From NCBI RefSeq assembly GCF_000783395.1, contig NZ_JSFK01000027.1, positions 1 to 64,000 of the forward strand: DNA of 64,000 nt, in the 5' to 3' direction. Made by a program: the position numbers and the translations under genes. Source of the DNA: Pseudomonas chlororaphis (GTDB taxonomy: Bacteria > Pseudomonadota > Gammaproteobacteria > Pseudomonadales > Pseudomonadaceae). A model generated the notes under the pieces. It was given only the letters and a program-made list of their open reading frames with translations, was not told where the DNA came from and searched no databases. Shown here in pieces: positions 1 through 7,864 of this stretch; positions within the stretch are counted from its first letter, which is position 1, and each line of letters starts with the position of its first letter.

Positions 1-56
1 GCTTAAGTGAACAGCATTACGACATCAAGCCGGGCTTTTTCGGACAACGATCAGTC

Positions 57-428
57 TCAGTGACGCTTGTGACCTTTGGACAAGTTGCTGCCCACCGCGC
101 CACCAGCCGCACCGCCCAGACCTGCGCCAATCGTGGCGCCGGTCTTGCCGCCCAGGCTGTTGCCGATCACCGAACCGCCGGCTGCACCAACGCCGCCGCC
201 AATCGCCGCTTTCGTCCGGCTACCCTTGCGCGCGGCCATTGCGCTACCCGCCGCGCCTGCTACACCAGCGCCAATGGCCGCGCCAGTGCTGCCGCCCATT
301 TTCTGGCCGACGACATTACCCAGTGCGCCACCCAGACCACCGCCCAGCGCAGCGGTGCCATCACCGGCAGCCATTGCACCTTGAGCAACCAGAAGCCCAA
401 GAACCAGAGCGGGCAGTGTTAAACGCAT
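57..428 (-). CDS. Glycine-zipper, Ala/Gly-rich exported small protein
   Basis: The 123-residue product starts with a typical signal peptide (basic MR, a hydrophobic Leu/Val run, an AMA-type cleavage region near residue 20). The rest is almost only Gly, Ala and small residues, with repeated GxxxG blocks, and ends in a basic KGHKRH tail. This is the pattern of glycine-zipper proteins associated with the outer membrane or periplasm. The repeats GAxIGAGxxGAAG occur about three times. No catalytic motif is visible. It is monocistronic, on the minus strand, with its start beside a 325 bp gap. The role is unknown; family assignment rests on composition and repeat pattern. Confidence 0.8.
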   Translation of the reverse strand: MRLTLPALVLGLLVAQGAMAAGDGTAALGGGLGGALGNVVGQKMGGSTGAAIGAGVAGAAGSAMAARKGSRTKAAIGGGVGAAGGSVIGNSLGGKTGATIGAGLGGAAGGAVGSNLSKGHKRH

Positions 429-566
429 GACGAAAACCTCAAAAATTGGGATGACAAAAAGGGCCGGGATTTAATGCCGTCGCCGCGAAAAAGTCCAGAC
501 GAAATCAGAGGCTTCGCGCACTCGGCGCCGATTGGACAGCGATTCTGGAAAAGGTTTTATGACAGG

Positions 567-595
567 CAAAAAAAAGCCCGCTGGGGAGACGGGCT
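567..595 (-). terminator. Orphan Rho-independent terminator-like hairpin
   Basis: AGCCCG (575-580) pairs with CGGGCT (590-595). A run of A lies on the plus-strand left side, so read on the minus strand it is a stem followed by T residues. No called minus-strand gene ends just upstream, because the neighbouring gene has its own terminator at 719-740. Confidence 0.5.
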
Positions 596-714
596 GGAGA
601 CTTGCTTTCTAACGGATGGCTTCACCCTACTGCGGCAGACGTGAAAAGTTTGTGAAATCCCGCGACATCCGCCACAACATCGTCCGTAAGATATTTCCTC
701 GAACGTTCAGCCAT

Positions 715-740
715 AAAAAACCCCGCTGATTGACGGGGTT
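715..740 (-). terminator. Terminator of the 754-942 gene
   Basis: A 7 bp stem AACCCCG (719-725) / CGGGGTT (734-740) is followed, on the minus strand, by a run of six T. It lies 14 bp after the stop of the small minus-strand gene. Confidence 0.75.
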
Positions 741-753
741 ATTCAGACAACGA

Positions 754-942
754 TTATTTTCTGGATCGCGCAGTGACCTTGGGCAGGAATTTAGCCTTCG
801 GTCCTTTAGGTGCCGTGGATTTGATCTTGCCGATTTGCACCGGATCCTCGCCAAAACCTGACTGGTATTCGGTCTGACCGCACCGTACACAGTTATTGAA
901 GGAAAATTCAGCGCCATCGTCTTCGATATACGGACCAGTCAT
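754..942 (-). CDS. Small conserved hypothetical protein with CxxC pair
   Basis: This 62-residue acidic-to-basic protein starts MTGPYIEDDG and carries a single CVRCG pair near residue 20. The tail is basic (KGPKAKFLPK, ARSRK). The start was chosen at the internal Met because the six extra upstream residues of the longer frame overlap a purine-rich AAGGGGAAAAG stretch that fits a ribosome site. A single CxxC is too little to claim a zinc ribbon. It has its own terminator and is isolated from neighbours. Function unknown. Confidence 0.65.
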   Translation of the reverse strand: MTGPYIEDDGAEFSFNNCVRCGQTEYQSGFGEDPVQIGKIKSTAPKGPKAKFLPKVTARSRK

Positions 943-1143
943 ATCTTTTCCCCTTCGCAACAGACCGATACCGGCAAAAACTCTTTTGCCTGAAAAAATA
1001 CCGACCTCCTATGCTTTTGAGACTAGTCGGTCATTCTTGGACTTGTAATTCAGATCAGCTGACGCCCGACGAATGGACTGCAAAAATCAAACACACCGAT
1101 GAACCGTGATCCTCAAGTCGCAGGGCTGATCGCCGACAAAAAC

Positions 1144-1168
1144 AGCCCATCCAACCTCTGAATGGGCT
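1144..1168 (-). terminator. Terminator of the YbjQ-family gene
   Basis: AGCCCAT (1144-1150) pairs with ATGGGCT (1162-1168). On the minus strand the stem is followed by GTTTTTG. It is 22 bp past the stop of the 1190-1510 gene. Confidence 0.6.
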
Positions 1169-1189
1169 CACAAGCCTATTGACCGAAAA

Positions 1190-1510
1190 TCAGCGCAACT
1201 TCACCGCCGTCCCCGTCGCAAACACCACCACCATCCCGCCCTTGCCGCCGGGCATGCTGATCTCGAAATCCACTCCAACCACCGCATCAGCCTGCAGAGC
1301 ACGGGCGCGCTCCTTGATTTCTTCGGTCGCCTGAATACGCGCCTCCTTCAACGCCCGCTCCAGCGTCTGCGAACGCCCACCGAAAAAATCGCGCATACCG
1401 GCGAACATGTCACGGATCACATTGACGCCCTGTACCGACTCGGCGCTGACGATGTCCAAATACGCTGTGATCTGCCGGCCTTCAATGGCGTGCGTGGTGG
1501 AAATGATCAT
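1190..1510 (-). CDS. YbjQ/UPF0145 family protein
   Basis: The 106-residue product has the features of the YbjQ (UPF0145, putative heavy-metal-binding) family: N-terminal MIISTT and Ile-Val strands, the GVNVIRDMFAGMRDFFGG segment, a long charged helix with many Glu, Lys and Arg, then ADAVVGVDFE and a C-terminal VVFATGTAVKL strand. The length equals that of the family, which forms small oligomers of unresolved function. It is monocistronic, with a terminator just downstream. Despite the family's nickname no Cys or His cluster for metal is visible, so a metal role is not supported by the sequence itself. Confidence 0.85.
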   Translation of the reverse strand: MIISTTHAIEGRQITAYLDIVSAESVQGVNVIRDMFAGMRDFFGGRSQTLERALKEARIQATEEIKERARALQADAVVGVDFEISMPGGKGGMVVVFATGTAVKLR

Positions 1511-1603
1511 GGATGCCGTTCCTATAAGGATGAATAAATTCGCGATTGTAATGGCTCAAAGCAGACTTCACGCCGCTGCCAATAAAATCCAGACGCCAGA
1601 AAC

Positions 1604-1643
1604 CACAAAACCCCTGACTTCTTTCGAAATCAGGGGTTTTGTG
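1604..1643. terminator. Strong bidirectional terminator after tRNA-Ser
   Basis: A perfect 14 bp inverted repeat, CACAAAACCCCTGA (1604-1617) and TCAGGGGTTTTGTG (1630-1643), lies 10 bp past the 3' end of the minus-strand tRNA. The A/T-rich outer stem gives a U-run in the tRNA direction. Confidence 0.8.
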
Positions 1644-1652
1644 TACTGAATG

Positions 1653-1742
1653 TGGCGGTGAAGGAGAGATTCGAACTCTCGATACAGTTTCCTGTATACA
1701 CACTTTCCAGGCGTGCTCCTTAAGCCACTCGGACACTTCACC
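1653..1742 (-). tRNA. tRNA-Ser (GGA anticodon)
   Basis: Read on the minus strand, the 90-base sequence starts GGTGAAG (acceptor 5' side, ending at 1742) and finishes CTTCACCGCCA with an encoded CCA at 1653-1655. The anticodon loop reads CTGGAAA with GGA at 1706-1708, which decodes UCC. A long variable arm (the ACAGGAAACTGT hairpin) and the T-arm GAGTTCGAATCTC are visible, as expected of a class II serine tRNA. It stands alone and is followed by a strong terminator. Confidence 0.96.
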
Positions 1743-1953
1743 GTATCTCTTCAAACATGTTCTGTCTGTCGAGGCGCGCTAATGTAGTCGAAAGCTTTTG
1801 CGATGGCAAACTTTTTTTCAGAATTTTCATGCGGTTAAGAGAAAAAGCCGTTTTCCCCACCGGTGGGCCACGGCAAACCGGCCAATCTTCGGTGGGCGCG
1901 CCCCTTCTATATAGAAGCGCAATGCCTCACTGCGCGGGGTGGGCCGGGAAACG

Positions 1954-1973
1954 GTGACTGACGGGTCAGTCAC
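1954..1973. promoter_or_regulatory. Perfect palindrome upstream of the crotonase gene
   Basis: GTGACTGA-CGGG-TCAGTCAC is an 8 bp perfect inverted repeat 65 bp before the ATG at 2038. It resembles a TetR-type operator in size and symmetry. No regulator gene is adjacent, and a transcript hairpin is an alternative reading. Confidence 0.4.
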
Positions 1974-2037
1974 GGCGCTTTACCTGGCCTGCGGCGGTGG
2001 GTAACGTCTGCCCATCTTTCTTACAAGGAATAGCGTC

Positions 2038-2727
2038 ATGAGTGAGTTGATTTCCTACCACCTCGAAGACGGTATCGCGACCCTGACCTTGAGCAATGGC
2101 AAGGTCAATGCCATTTCTCCGGACGTGATTACGGCATTTAACGCGGCGCTGGATCAGGCAGTGACTGATCGTGCCATCGTGATCATTACCGGTCAGCCGG
2201 GGATTCTCTCCGGCGGCTATGACCTGAAAGTGATGACCGCTGGCCCTAAAGAAGCCGTTTCGCTGGTGACTGCGGGCTCGACCTTGGCGCGTCGCCTGCT
2301 TTCTCACCCGTTCCCGGTCATCGTCGCGTGCCCCGGTCATGCTGTGGCGAAAGGTGCTTTCATTCTGTTGTCTGCCGATTATCGCATCGGTGTCGACGGC
2401 CCGTTCAGCATCGGTCTGAACGAAGTGCAGATTGGCATGACCATGCACCACGCCGGTATCGAGCTGGCGCGTGATCGCCTGCGTCGCTCGGCGTTCCACC
2501 GCTCGGTGATCAACGGCGAGATGTTCGATCCGAAAAGCGCGGTGGATGCCGGTTTCCTCGACAAGGTAGTTTCCGCCGAAGAGCTGCAAGGCGCCGCCCT
2601 CGCCGCTGCGCGCCAACTGAAGAAGATCAACATGCTCGCGCACAAGAACACCAAGTTGAAAGTGCGTAAAGCGCTGCTGGATGCACTGGATAACGCGATC
2701 ATCCAGGATCAGGAGCATCTGGGTTAA
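2038..2727 (+). CDS. Crotonase / enoyl-CoA hydratase-isomerase family protein
   Basis: The 229-residue crotonase-fold protein has the N-terminal GIATLTLSN and KVNAIS motif, the oxyanion segment SGGYDLK near residue 60 and the FSIGLNEVQIG strand near residue 125, then a helical C-terminus. The family acts on acyl-CoA thioesters. The second catalytic Glu (in NEVQIG) is present. The position of the first (GGGCE in canonical hydratases) reads KGAFI, so it is missing, and the enzyme may not be a hydratase. The start follows an ACAAGGAA ribosome site. It is monocistronic, with a strong terminator at 2752-2775. Confidence 0.85.
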   Translation: MSELISYHLEDGIATLTLSNGKVNAISPDVITAFNAALDQAVTDRAIVIITGQPGILSGGYDLKVMTAGPKEAVSLVTAGSTLARRLLSHPFPVIVACPGHAVAKGAFILLSADYRIGVDGPFSIGLNEVQIGMTMHHAGIELARDRLRRSAFHRSVINGEMFDPKSAVDAGFLDKVVSAEELQGAALAAARQLKKINMLAHKNTKLKVRKALLDALDNAIIQDQEHLG

Positions 2728-2751
2728 GCCTGGACTCAAGCAAGTAAAGTG

Positions 2752-2778
2752 AAGCCCGACCGTCGTGTCGGGCTTTTT
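2752..2778 (+). terminator. Terminator of the crotonase gene
   Basis: AAGCCCGAC (2752-2760) pairs with GTCGGGCTT (2767-2775), followed by T residues, 25 bp after the stop at 2727. Confidence 0.85.
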
Positions 2779-2944
2779 CTTGCACGCATGGTTTAAAACG
2801 CTGCGACGGCTCTAGGACAGGTCTGACCCTCCATTCGGAAACATGCGCTTAAACATCGGCTATCTCCGGACTCTATAGTGGCAATTGCCGAAAACAGTGC
2901 ACATCCGTACACTGCGCCACCTTTTGTCCCGGTGGGGCCTGATA

Positions 2945-3667
2945 ATGCTGTTCGTGTTTCGTATGTTATTGATGGGCCTGCACTTTATTCTGGCGGGTGT
3001 GCTCGGGGTGATCCTCGGGATATGCCGCCCGTTCAATCCGGACAACAGCCGTCTGTGCGCCCGCCTCTACGCATTGCCGGCGATGTGCATTTTGCGTCTG
3101 CGGGTGAAATCCGATGTCAGCGGTTTGATGAACAAGCCTGACAGCTGCGTGATCATCGCTAACCACCAGTCCAACTATGACCTGTTCGTGTTCGGCAACG
3201 TAGTGCCACGCCGTACCGTGTGCATCGGCAAAAAAAGCCTGAAATGGGTACCGCTGTTCGGACAATTGTTCTGGCTGGCCGGCAATGTGTTGATCGACCG
3301 TGGCAATGCGCAAAAGGCACGCCAGTCGATGCTGACCACCACCAATACCTTGCAGAACGAAGACACCTCGATCTGGGTGTTCCCGGAAGGCACGCGCAAC
3401 CTCGGTGAAGAATTGCTGCCATTCAAGAAAGGGGCGTTCCAGATGGCGATTGCCGCCGGCGTGCCGATCGTTCCGGTTTGCGTAAGCAGTTACATCAAGC
3501 ACATGCGTCTGAATCGCTGGCGCAGCGGGAAAATTCTCATACGCTCGCTGCCGGCAATTCCCACAGCCGGATTGACCATGGATGACATGCCGATGCTCAT
3601 CAATCAGTGCCGCCAGCAAATGCGCGAGTGTATTGAGTCGATGGATCGGCAACTGCAAGCCGCCTGA
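2945..3667 (+). CDS. 1-acyl-sn-glycerol-3-phosphate acyltransferase (PlsC family)
   Basis: The 240-residue product has a hydrophobic N-terminal segment (residues 1-25), the acyltransferase HX4D motif in NHQSNYD, the FPEGTR glycerol-phosphate-binding motif and a PIVPVCVS motif. All of these mark PlsC-family lysophosphatidate acyltransferases of the inner membrane, which make phosphatidate. The ATG at 2945 was preferred because it opens directly with the membrane segment and follows GGTGGGG. An in-frame start 60 bp upstream adds a basic stretch and cannot be excluded. It has its own terminator. Whether it is the main PlsC or a paralog cannot be told here. Confidence 0.88.
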   Translation: MLFVFRMLLMGLHFILAGVLGVILGICRPFNPDNSRLCARLYALPAMCILRLRVKSDVSGLMNKPDSCVIIANHQSNYDLFVFGNVVPRRTVCIGKKSLKWVPLFGQLFWLAGNVLIDRGNAQKARQSMLTTTNTLQNEDTSIWVFPEGTRNLGEELLPFKKGAFQMAIAAGVPIVPVCVSSYIKHMRLNRWRSGKILIRSLPAIPTAGLTMDDMPMLINQCRQQMRECIESMDRQLQAA

Positions 3668-3673
3668 AAAGAC

Positions 3674-3692
3674 AACCCGCTCTGTGCGGGTT
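3674..3692 (+). terminator. Terminator of the acyltransferase gene
   Basis: AACCCGC (3674-3680), a 5-base loop and GCGGGTT (3686-3692), followed by TTCTTTT. It starts 7 bp after the stop codon. Confidence 0.8.
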
Positions 3693-3801
3693 TTCTTTTG
3701 CCCGGTGAACTGTACAGATTTCACTGACTCTCAAGCAGCGACACGGCTAAGCTGAAGCCTTGTATTCCCTGCCACCTGCCAAGAAGAAGTGAATCACCAC
3801 C

Positions 3802-4773
3802 ATGGGTCGAGTTGTTGCTGCTGCGGTGTACAGCGCAGGCAAGAAAGTCACCAATATTTCCCTCGACGAAGGCGCTGCCTGGGCCGCGAAAACCGGTCAC
3901 TTTGTCTGGATCGGTCTGGAAGAACCGGACGCTCAGGAGCTGTCCAATCTGCAACGTCAGTTCAACCTGCACGAACTGGCCATCGAAGATGCCCTGGAAA
4001 AACACAGTCGACCGAAACTGGAAACCTTTGGCGACGCTTTGTTTATCGTCACCTATTCGCCCATCCGCGAAAACGGCGTTCTGCAGTTCATCGAAACGCA
4101 CATTTTTGCCGGCAAGGGTTACATCATCACCGCGCGAAACGGCCACTCGGCGTCCTACGCTCATGTCCGCCAACGCTGTGAGGCACGTCCGCTGCTGCTG
4201 GAGCACGGGGAAGATTTCGTACTCTATGCGCTGCTCGATTTTGTCATCGAAAACTATCAGCCCGTCGGCGAAGCGATCCATGCCGAAATTGATGAGCTGG
4301 AGCGCAACGTATTGTGTAGCGCGTTAAACGAGCGTGACATTCAAAAGCTGCATGGCTTGCGCCGTGATGTCGTACGCCTGCGCCGTTACGCTGCGCCGAT
4401 GGTGGAGATTGGCGAGGAACTGCAGAAGCTGAGTTTCCCGTTTATCGACAAGAATATGCGCCCGTACTTCCGCGATGTGCAGATCCACGTCACGCGGCAA
4501 ATGGAGGACCTGAGCACCCTGGCCGACATCGCCAGCCAGACCATCGAGATCGGTGTGTTGCTCGAGGCTTCACGGCAAAGTGTGGTGCAGCGCAAGTTTG
4601 CTGCCTGGGCGGCGATTCTGGCGTTTCCGACGGCGGTGGCGGGGATTTACGGGATGAACTTCCAGAACATGCCGGAGTTGAGCTGGCACTACGGCTATTT
4701 CGGTGTGCTGGGGTTTATTACCGTGGGGTGTGTGAGTTTGTGGGCGAGTTTCAAGAAGTCCGGGTGGTTGTAG
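3802..4773 (+). CDS. CorA-family divalent cation transporter
   Basis: The 323-residue CorA-type protein has a long soluble cytoplasmic N-terminal domain and two C-terminal membrane segments. The diagnostic GMN signature lies between them in GIYGMNFQNMPEL near residue 295. The family forms pentameric channels for Mg2+ or related divalent ions in the inner membrane. The long helix before the first membrane segment (rich in Arg, Glu and Leu) is visible. The gene follows the acyltransferase in the same direction but beyond a terminator, and a REP pair lies downstream. The exact ion cannot be read from sequence. Confidence 0.92.
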   Translation: MGRVVAAAVYSAGKKVTNISLDEGAAWAAKTGHFVWIGLEEPDAQELSNLQRQFNLHELAIEDALEKHSRPKLETFGDALFIVTYSPIRENGVLQFIETHIFAGKGYIITARNGHSASYAHVRQRCEARPLLLEHGEDFVLYALLDFVIENYQPVGEAIHAEIDELERNVLCSALNERDIQKLHGLRRDVVRLRRYAAPMVEIGEELQKLSFPFIDKNMRPYFRDVQIHVTRQMEDLSTLADIASQTIEIGVLLEASRQSVVQRKFAAWAAILAFPTAVAGIYGMNFQNMPELSWHYGYFGVLGFITVGCVSLWASFKKSGWL

Positions 4774-4796
4774 AGCGGACCGAGTTGTCTGGAACA

Positions 4797-4871
4797 TTCG
4801 CGAGCAGGCTCGCTCCCACATTGATCGGTGGCGCATCGAAGATCTGATGTGGGAGCGAGCCTGCTCGAGAA
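4797..4871. repeat. REP pair, family I (inverted)
   Basis: Two facing copies of the REP unit GCGAGCAGGCTCGCTCCCA, at 4797-4820 and 4848-4871, lie between the convergent corA and amidotransferase genes. Confidence 0.85.
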
Positions 4872-4880
4872 GCTTTTGCC

Positions 4881-5603
4881 TTAGACAGTTTCTGGCTTGT
4901 GCGCCACAAACCGCATCATCCATTCCGCAACCGTAGCGCCATGGTGTTCCTGCTCCAGACTCGCCACACCTTTGCTGTAGATCTGCGAGCCCAACGCTTC
5001 CTGACGCAAATCCAGCAGCGCTCGCGAATAATCGTGGATGAATTCCGGGTGGCCCTGGAAGCACAACACCTGATCGTTGATGTGGTAAGCCGCAAACGGG
5101 CAAAAATCGCTGGAAGCAATGACCGTGGCGTTTTCTGGTAGTGCAGTGACCTGATCCTGGTGACTGATCAGCAGTGTCAGCTCTTCGCGTACCGGACTCA
5201 TCCACGGCGCCTTGGCCGCGAGTTTGTAATTGTGGGTGCCAACACCCCAACCCTGCGTTGCACGCTCGCTCTTGCCACCGAGCAGCAGCGCCAACAGTTG
5301 GTGGCCGAAGCACACGCCGAGCAGTTTGTCGCCACGCTCGTAACGAGTCAGCAGGTATTGCTTGAGGGTCTGAATCCACGGGTCGGTGCCGAACGAATCG
5401 GCCTTGCTGCCGGTGACCAGGTACGCGTCGAAGGTTTGGTCGTCGCTTGGGTATTCGCCCTGCATCACGTTGTAGACAGTGAACTCGGCGGCAATCGGTT
5501 GCTGCGAGAACAGGCGCTGGAACATCTGCCCGTAACCCTGATATTGATCGACCAGCTCCGGACGCAGGATGTCGGTTTCCAGAATGCAGATGCGTAGCGA
5601 CAT
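4881..5603 (-). CDS. Class I glutamine amidotransferase-like protein
   Basis: The 240-residue class I amidotransferase domain has the nucleophile elbow GVCFGHQ (Cys near residue 98), and the GHPEF segment supplies the His and Glu of the triad. The family takes ammonia from glutamine, or acts as a related C26 peptidase such as a gamma-glutamyl hydrolase. No synthetase domain is attached, so the acceptor is unknown. The start at MSLRICILE is the conserved family N-terminus; a longer in-frame start lacks homology-like sequence. It lies 92 bp after the FadB-like gene on the same strand and could be co-transcribed. Confidence 0.85.
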   Translation of the reverse strand: MSLRICILETDILRPELVDQYQGYGQMFQRLFSQQPIAAEFTVYNVMQGEYPSDDQTFDAYLVTGSKADSFGTDPWIQTLKQYLLTRYERGDKLLGVCFGHQLLALLLGGKSERATQGWGVGTHNYKLAAKAPWMSPVREELTLLISHQDQVTALPENATVIASSDFCPFAAYHINDQVLCFQGHPEFIHDYSRALLDLRQEALGSQIYSKGVASLEQEHHGATVAEWMMRFVAHKPETV

Positions 5604-5695
5604 AAAAAATACCTGACACGTGATGGGAATAATGAACACCCCAGAGCCTGCCCTGAAACACCCAGACAAGGCAAGCCCCGGAATGCTCGCTGCCC

Positions 5696-7840
5696 TTAGA
5701 ACATTTCACCTTTCGCTGCTTTATCCAACAGCAACGCAGGCGGCGCAAACCGCTCGCCATATTGCTCAGCCAGATACTGCGCGCGAGCGACGAAATCTTT
5801 CACGCCGTACTGGTTGATGAACTGCAACGCACCGCCGGTCCACGGCGCAAACCCGATACCGAAAATCGAGCCGACATTGGCATCCGCTGTCGAAGTCAGC
5901 ACGCCCTCCTCCACACAGCGCACGGTTTCGATGGCCTGCACGAACAACAGTCGATCGCGCACGTCTTTGGGCGAAATCTGCCCGTCGGGCTTCTCGAAAC
6001 GCGCCTTCAGTTCAGGCCACAAATGTTTCTGCCCGCCCGCCGGGTAATCATAGAAACCGCCACCTGCGGCTTTGCCCGGGCGCTTGTATTCGTTGAGCAG
6101 CAAGTCAATCACGGCGAAGGCCGGATGCTCAATCAGCGGCTTCCCTTCTGCCTGTAGGTCTTTGGCGGTTTGCTGGCGGATATGGCTCATCAGGCTGAGG
6201 GAAACTTCGTCAGAGATCGCCAGAGGCCCGACCGGCATGCCGGCCTTGCGCGCCTCGGTTTCGATCATCGGCGCGCTCACGCCCTCGCCAAGCATGGCGA
6301 TGCCTTCGTTGGTGAACGTGCCGAACACCCGCGAGGTGAAGAAGCCGCGACTATCATTGACCACGATCGGGGTTTTCTTGATTTGCAGAACGAAATCGAA
6401 ACCGCGCGCGAGGGTTTCATCGCTGGTCCGCGCACCTTTGATGATTTCCACCAACGGCATTTTTTCCACTGGACTGAAAAAATGCAGGCCGATGAATTTG
6501 CCAGGATCAGGTACAGCGGTCGCCAGCCCCGTGATCGGCAGCGTCGACGTGTTGGAGGCGATGACCGCTTCGGCGCCGACAACCCGTTGGGCGGCCGAAG
6601 AAACCCTGGCCTTGAGATCGCGATCTTCAAACACCGCTTCGATGATCAAATCGCAACCCGCCAGATCGGCGTCACTTTCCGTGGCATGAATACGCGCCAG
6701 CACCGCTTCGCGCTTCGACGCATCCATCTGTCCGCGAGCGACCTTCTTGTCCAGCAACGCCGCAGAATGTGCTTTGCCCTTCTCGGCGGCCGCCAGATTG
6801 ATGTCCTTGAGCACCACCTCTATGCCCGCCGAAGCGCTGACAAAAGCAATCCCGGCGCCCATCATGCCTGCGCCGAGCACGCCGACCTTGCGCGTGACAT
6901 ACGGCGCAAAACCCTGCGGCCGCGAGCCACCGGCGTTAATTTCATTGAGTTGAAACCAGAACGTGCCAATCAGGTTTTTCGAGATCTGCCCGGTGGTCAG
7001 TTCGGTGAAGTAACGGGTTTCGATCAAGTGCGCGGTGTCGAAATCAACTTGAGCGCCCTCGACTGCCGCGCAGAGGATTTTTTCCGGTGCCGGCATTGTC
7101 CCTTGGGTCTTGCTGCGCAGAATCGACGGCGCAATCGCCAGCATCTGCGCGACTTTCGGGTTCGACGGCGTGCCGCCCGGAATCTGATAACCCTTCACAT
7201 CCCAGCGCTGCACCGCTGTCGGGTTGGCCACGATCCAGGCTCGTGCTTTGGCCAGCAACTCATCGCGATCCGCCGCCAGCTCATCGATCAAACCGGCCTG
7301 CAATGCCTGTTGCGGACGGACTTTCTTGCCTTCGAGCAGATACGGCAGCGCCTTCTCGATGCCCAGCATGCGCACCATCCGCACCACCCCGCCGCCGCCC
7401 GGCAGCAGGCCGAGGGTCACTTCCGGCAGACCGAGTTGCACCGATGCATCGTCCAATGCCACGCGGTGATGACAGGCGAGGCAGATTTCCCAACCGCCGC
7501 CCAACGCAGCGCCGCTGATCGCCGCCACCATCGGTTTGCCGAGGGTTTCCAGGGTGCGTAACTGCGCCTTGAGGGTCAGCACCATGTCGTAGAAAGCTTT
7601 GGCTTCAGGCTTGCCGACTTTGATCAGTTCGTTGAGGTCGCCGCCGGCAAAGAAGGTTTTCTTCGCCGAGGTGATGATCACGCCGGCAAGGCTGTCTTTT
7701 TCTGCCACCAGACGGGCCACGCACTCGGCCATCGCCTCGCGGTACACGGCGTTCATGGTGTTGGCGCTCTGGCCCGGCATGTCGATGGTCAGCACGACGA
7801 TGGCGTCCTGGCCTTTTTCGTAACGAATGGCTTCACTCAT
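5696..7840 (-). CDS. FadB/FadJ-like bifunctional enoyl-CoA hydratase / 3-hydroxyacyl-CoA dehydrogenase
   Basis: The 714-residue fusion enzyme of beta-oxidation has an N-terminal crotonase domain with SGAALGGGWE and LGLPEVTLG, placing the two catalytic glutamates near 118 and 140. A Rossmann domain follows with GAGMMGAG near 323-330, then the HFFSP-VEKMPLVEI dehydrogenase motif and two C-terminal dehydrogenase domains. It would hydrate enoyl-CoA and oxidise the 3-hydroxyacyl-CoA with NAD. The thiolase gene ends 24 bp upstream, so the two form a FadB-FadA-like operon. The length matches FadB-type alpha subunits. Chain-length preference is not evident; it may be one of several paralogous sets in a Pseudomonas genome. 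Confidence 0.93.
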   Translation of the reverse strand: MSEAIRYEKGQDAIVVLTIDMPGQSANTMNAVYREAMAECVARLVAEKDSLAGVIITSAKKTFFAGGDLNELIKVGKPEAKAFYDMVLTLKAQLRTLETLGKPMVAAISGAALGGGWEICLACHHRVALDDASVQLGLPEVTLGLLPGGGGVVRMVRMLGIEKALPYLLEGKKVRPQQALQAGLIDELAADRDELLAKARAWIVANPTAVQRWDVKGYQIPGGTPSNPKVAQMLAIAPSILRSKTQGTMPAPEKILCAAVEGAQVDFDTAHLIETRYFTELTTGQISKNLIGTFWFQLNEINAGGSRPQGFAPYVTRKVGVLGAGMMGAGIAFVSASAGIEVVLKDINLAAAEKGKAHSAALLDKKVARGQMDASKREAVLARIHATESDADLAGCDLIIEAVFEDRDLKARVSSAAQRVVGAEAVIASNTSTLPITGLATAVPDPGKFIGLHFFSPVEKMPLVEIIKGARTSDETLARGFDFVLQIKKTPIVVNDSRGFFTSRVFGTFTNEGIAMLGEGVSAPMIETEARKAGMPVGPLAISDEVSLSLMSHIRQQTAKDLQAEGKPLIEHPAFAVIDLLLNEYKRPGKAAGGGFYDYPAGGQKHLWPELKARFEKPDGQISPKDVRDRLLFVQAIETVRCVEEGVLTSTADANVGSIFGIGFAPWTGGALQFINQYGVKDFVARAQYLAEQYGERFAPPALLLDKAAKGEMF

Positions 7841-7864
7841 AACAAGGTTCCTTGAATTCGGGGC

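Larger units (their letters stand above)
429..753. other. Intergenic region with two hairpins
   Basis: This gap holds the presumed promoter of the glycine-zipper gene, an orphan minus-strand terminator-like hairpin at 575-595 and the terminator of the next gene at 719-740. A 30-codon minus-strand frame at about 625-717 begins directly at the T-run of the 719-740 hairpin, but it has no convincing ribosome site and is not called. Confidence 0.4.

Noticed and set aside
625..717. 30-codon minus-strand frame MAERSRKYLTDDVV
   Set aside because: It begins at the T-run of a terminator with no ribosome site; it was noted only because an orphan terminator follows.
6170..7561. 463-codon open frame opposite the FadB-like gene
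   Set aside because: Shadow of the catalytic gene on the other strand, with the same Arg/Gln/His-rich composition.
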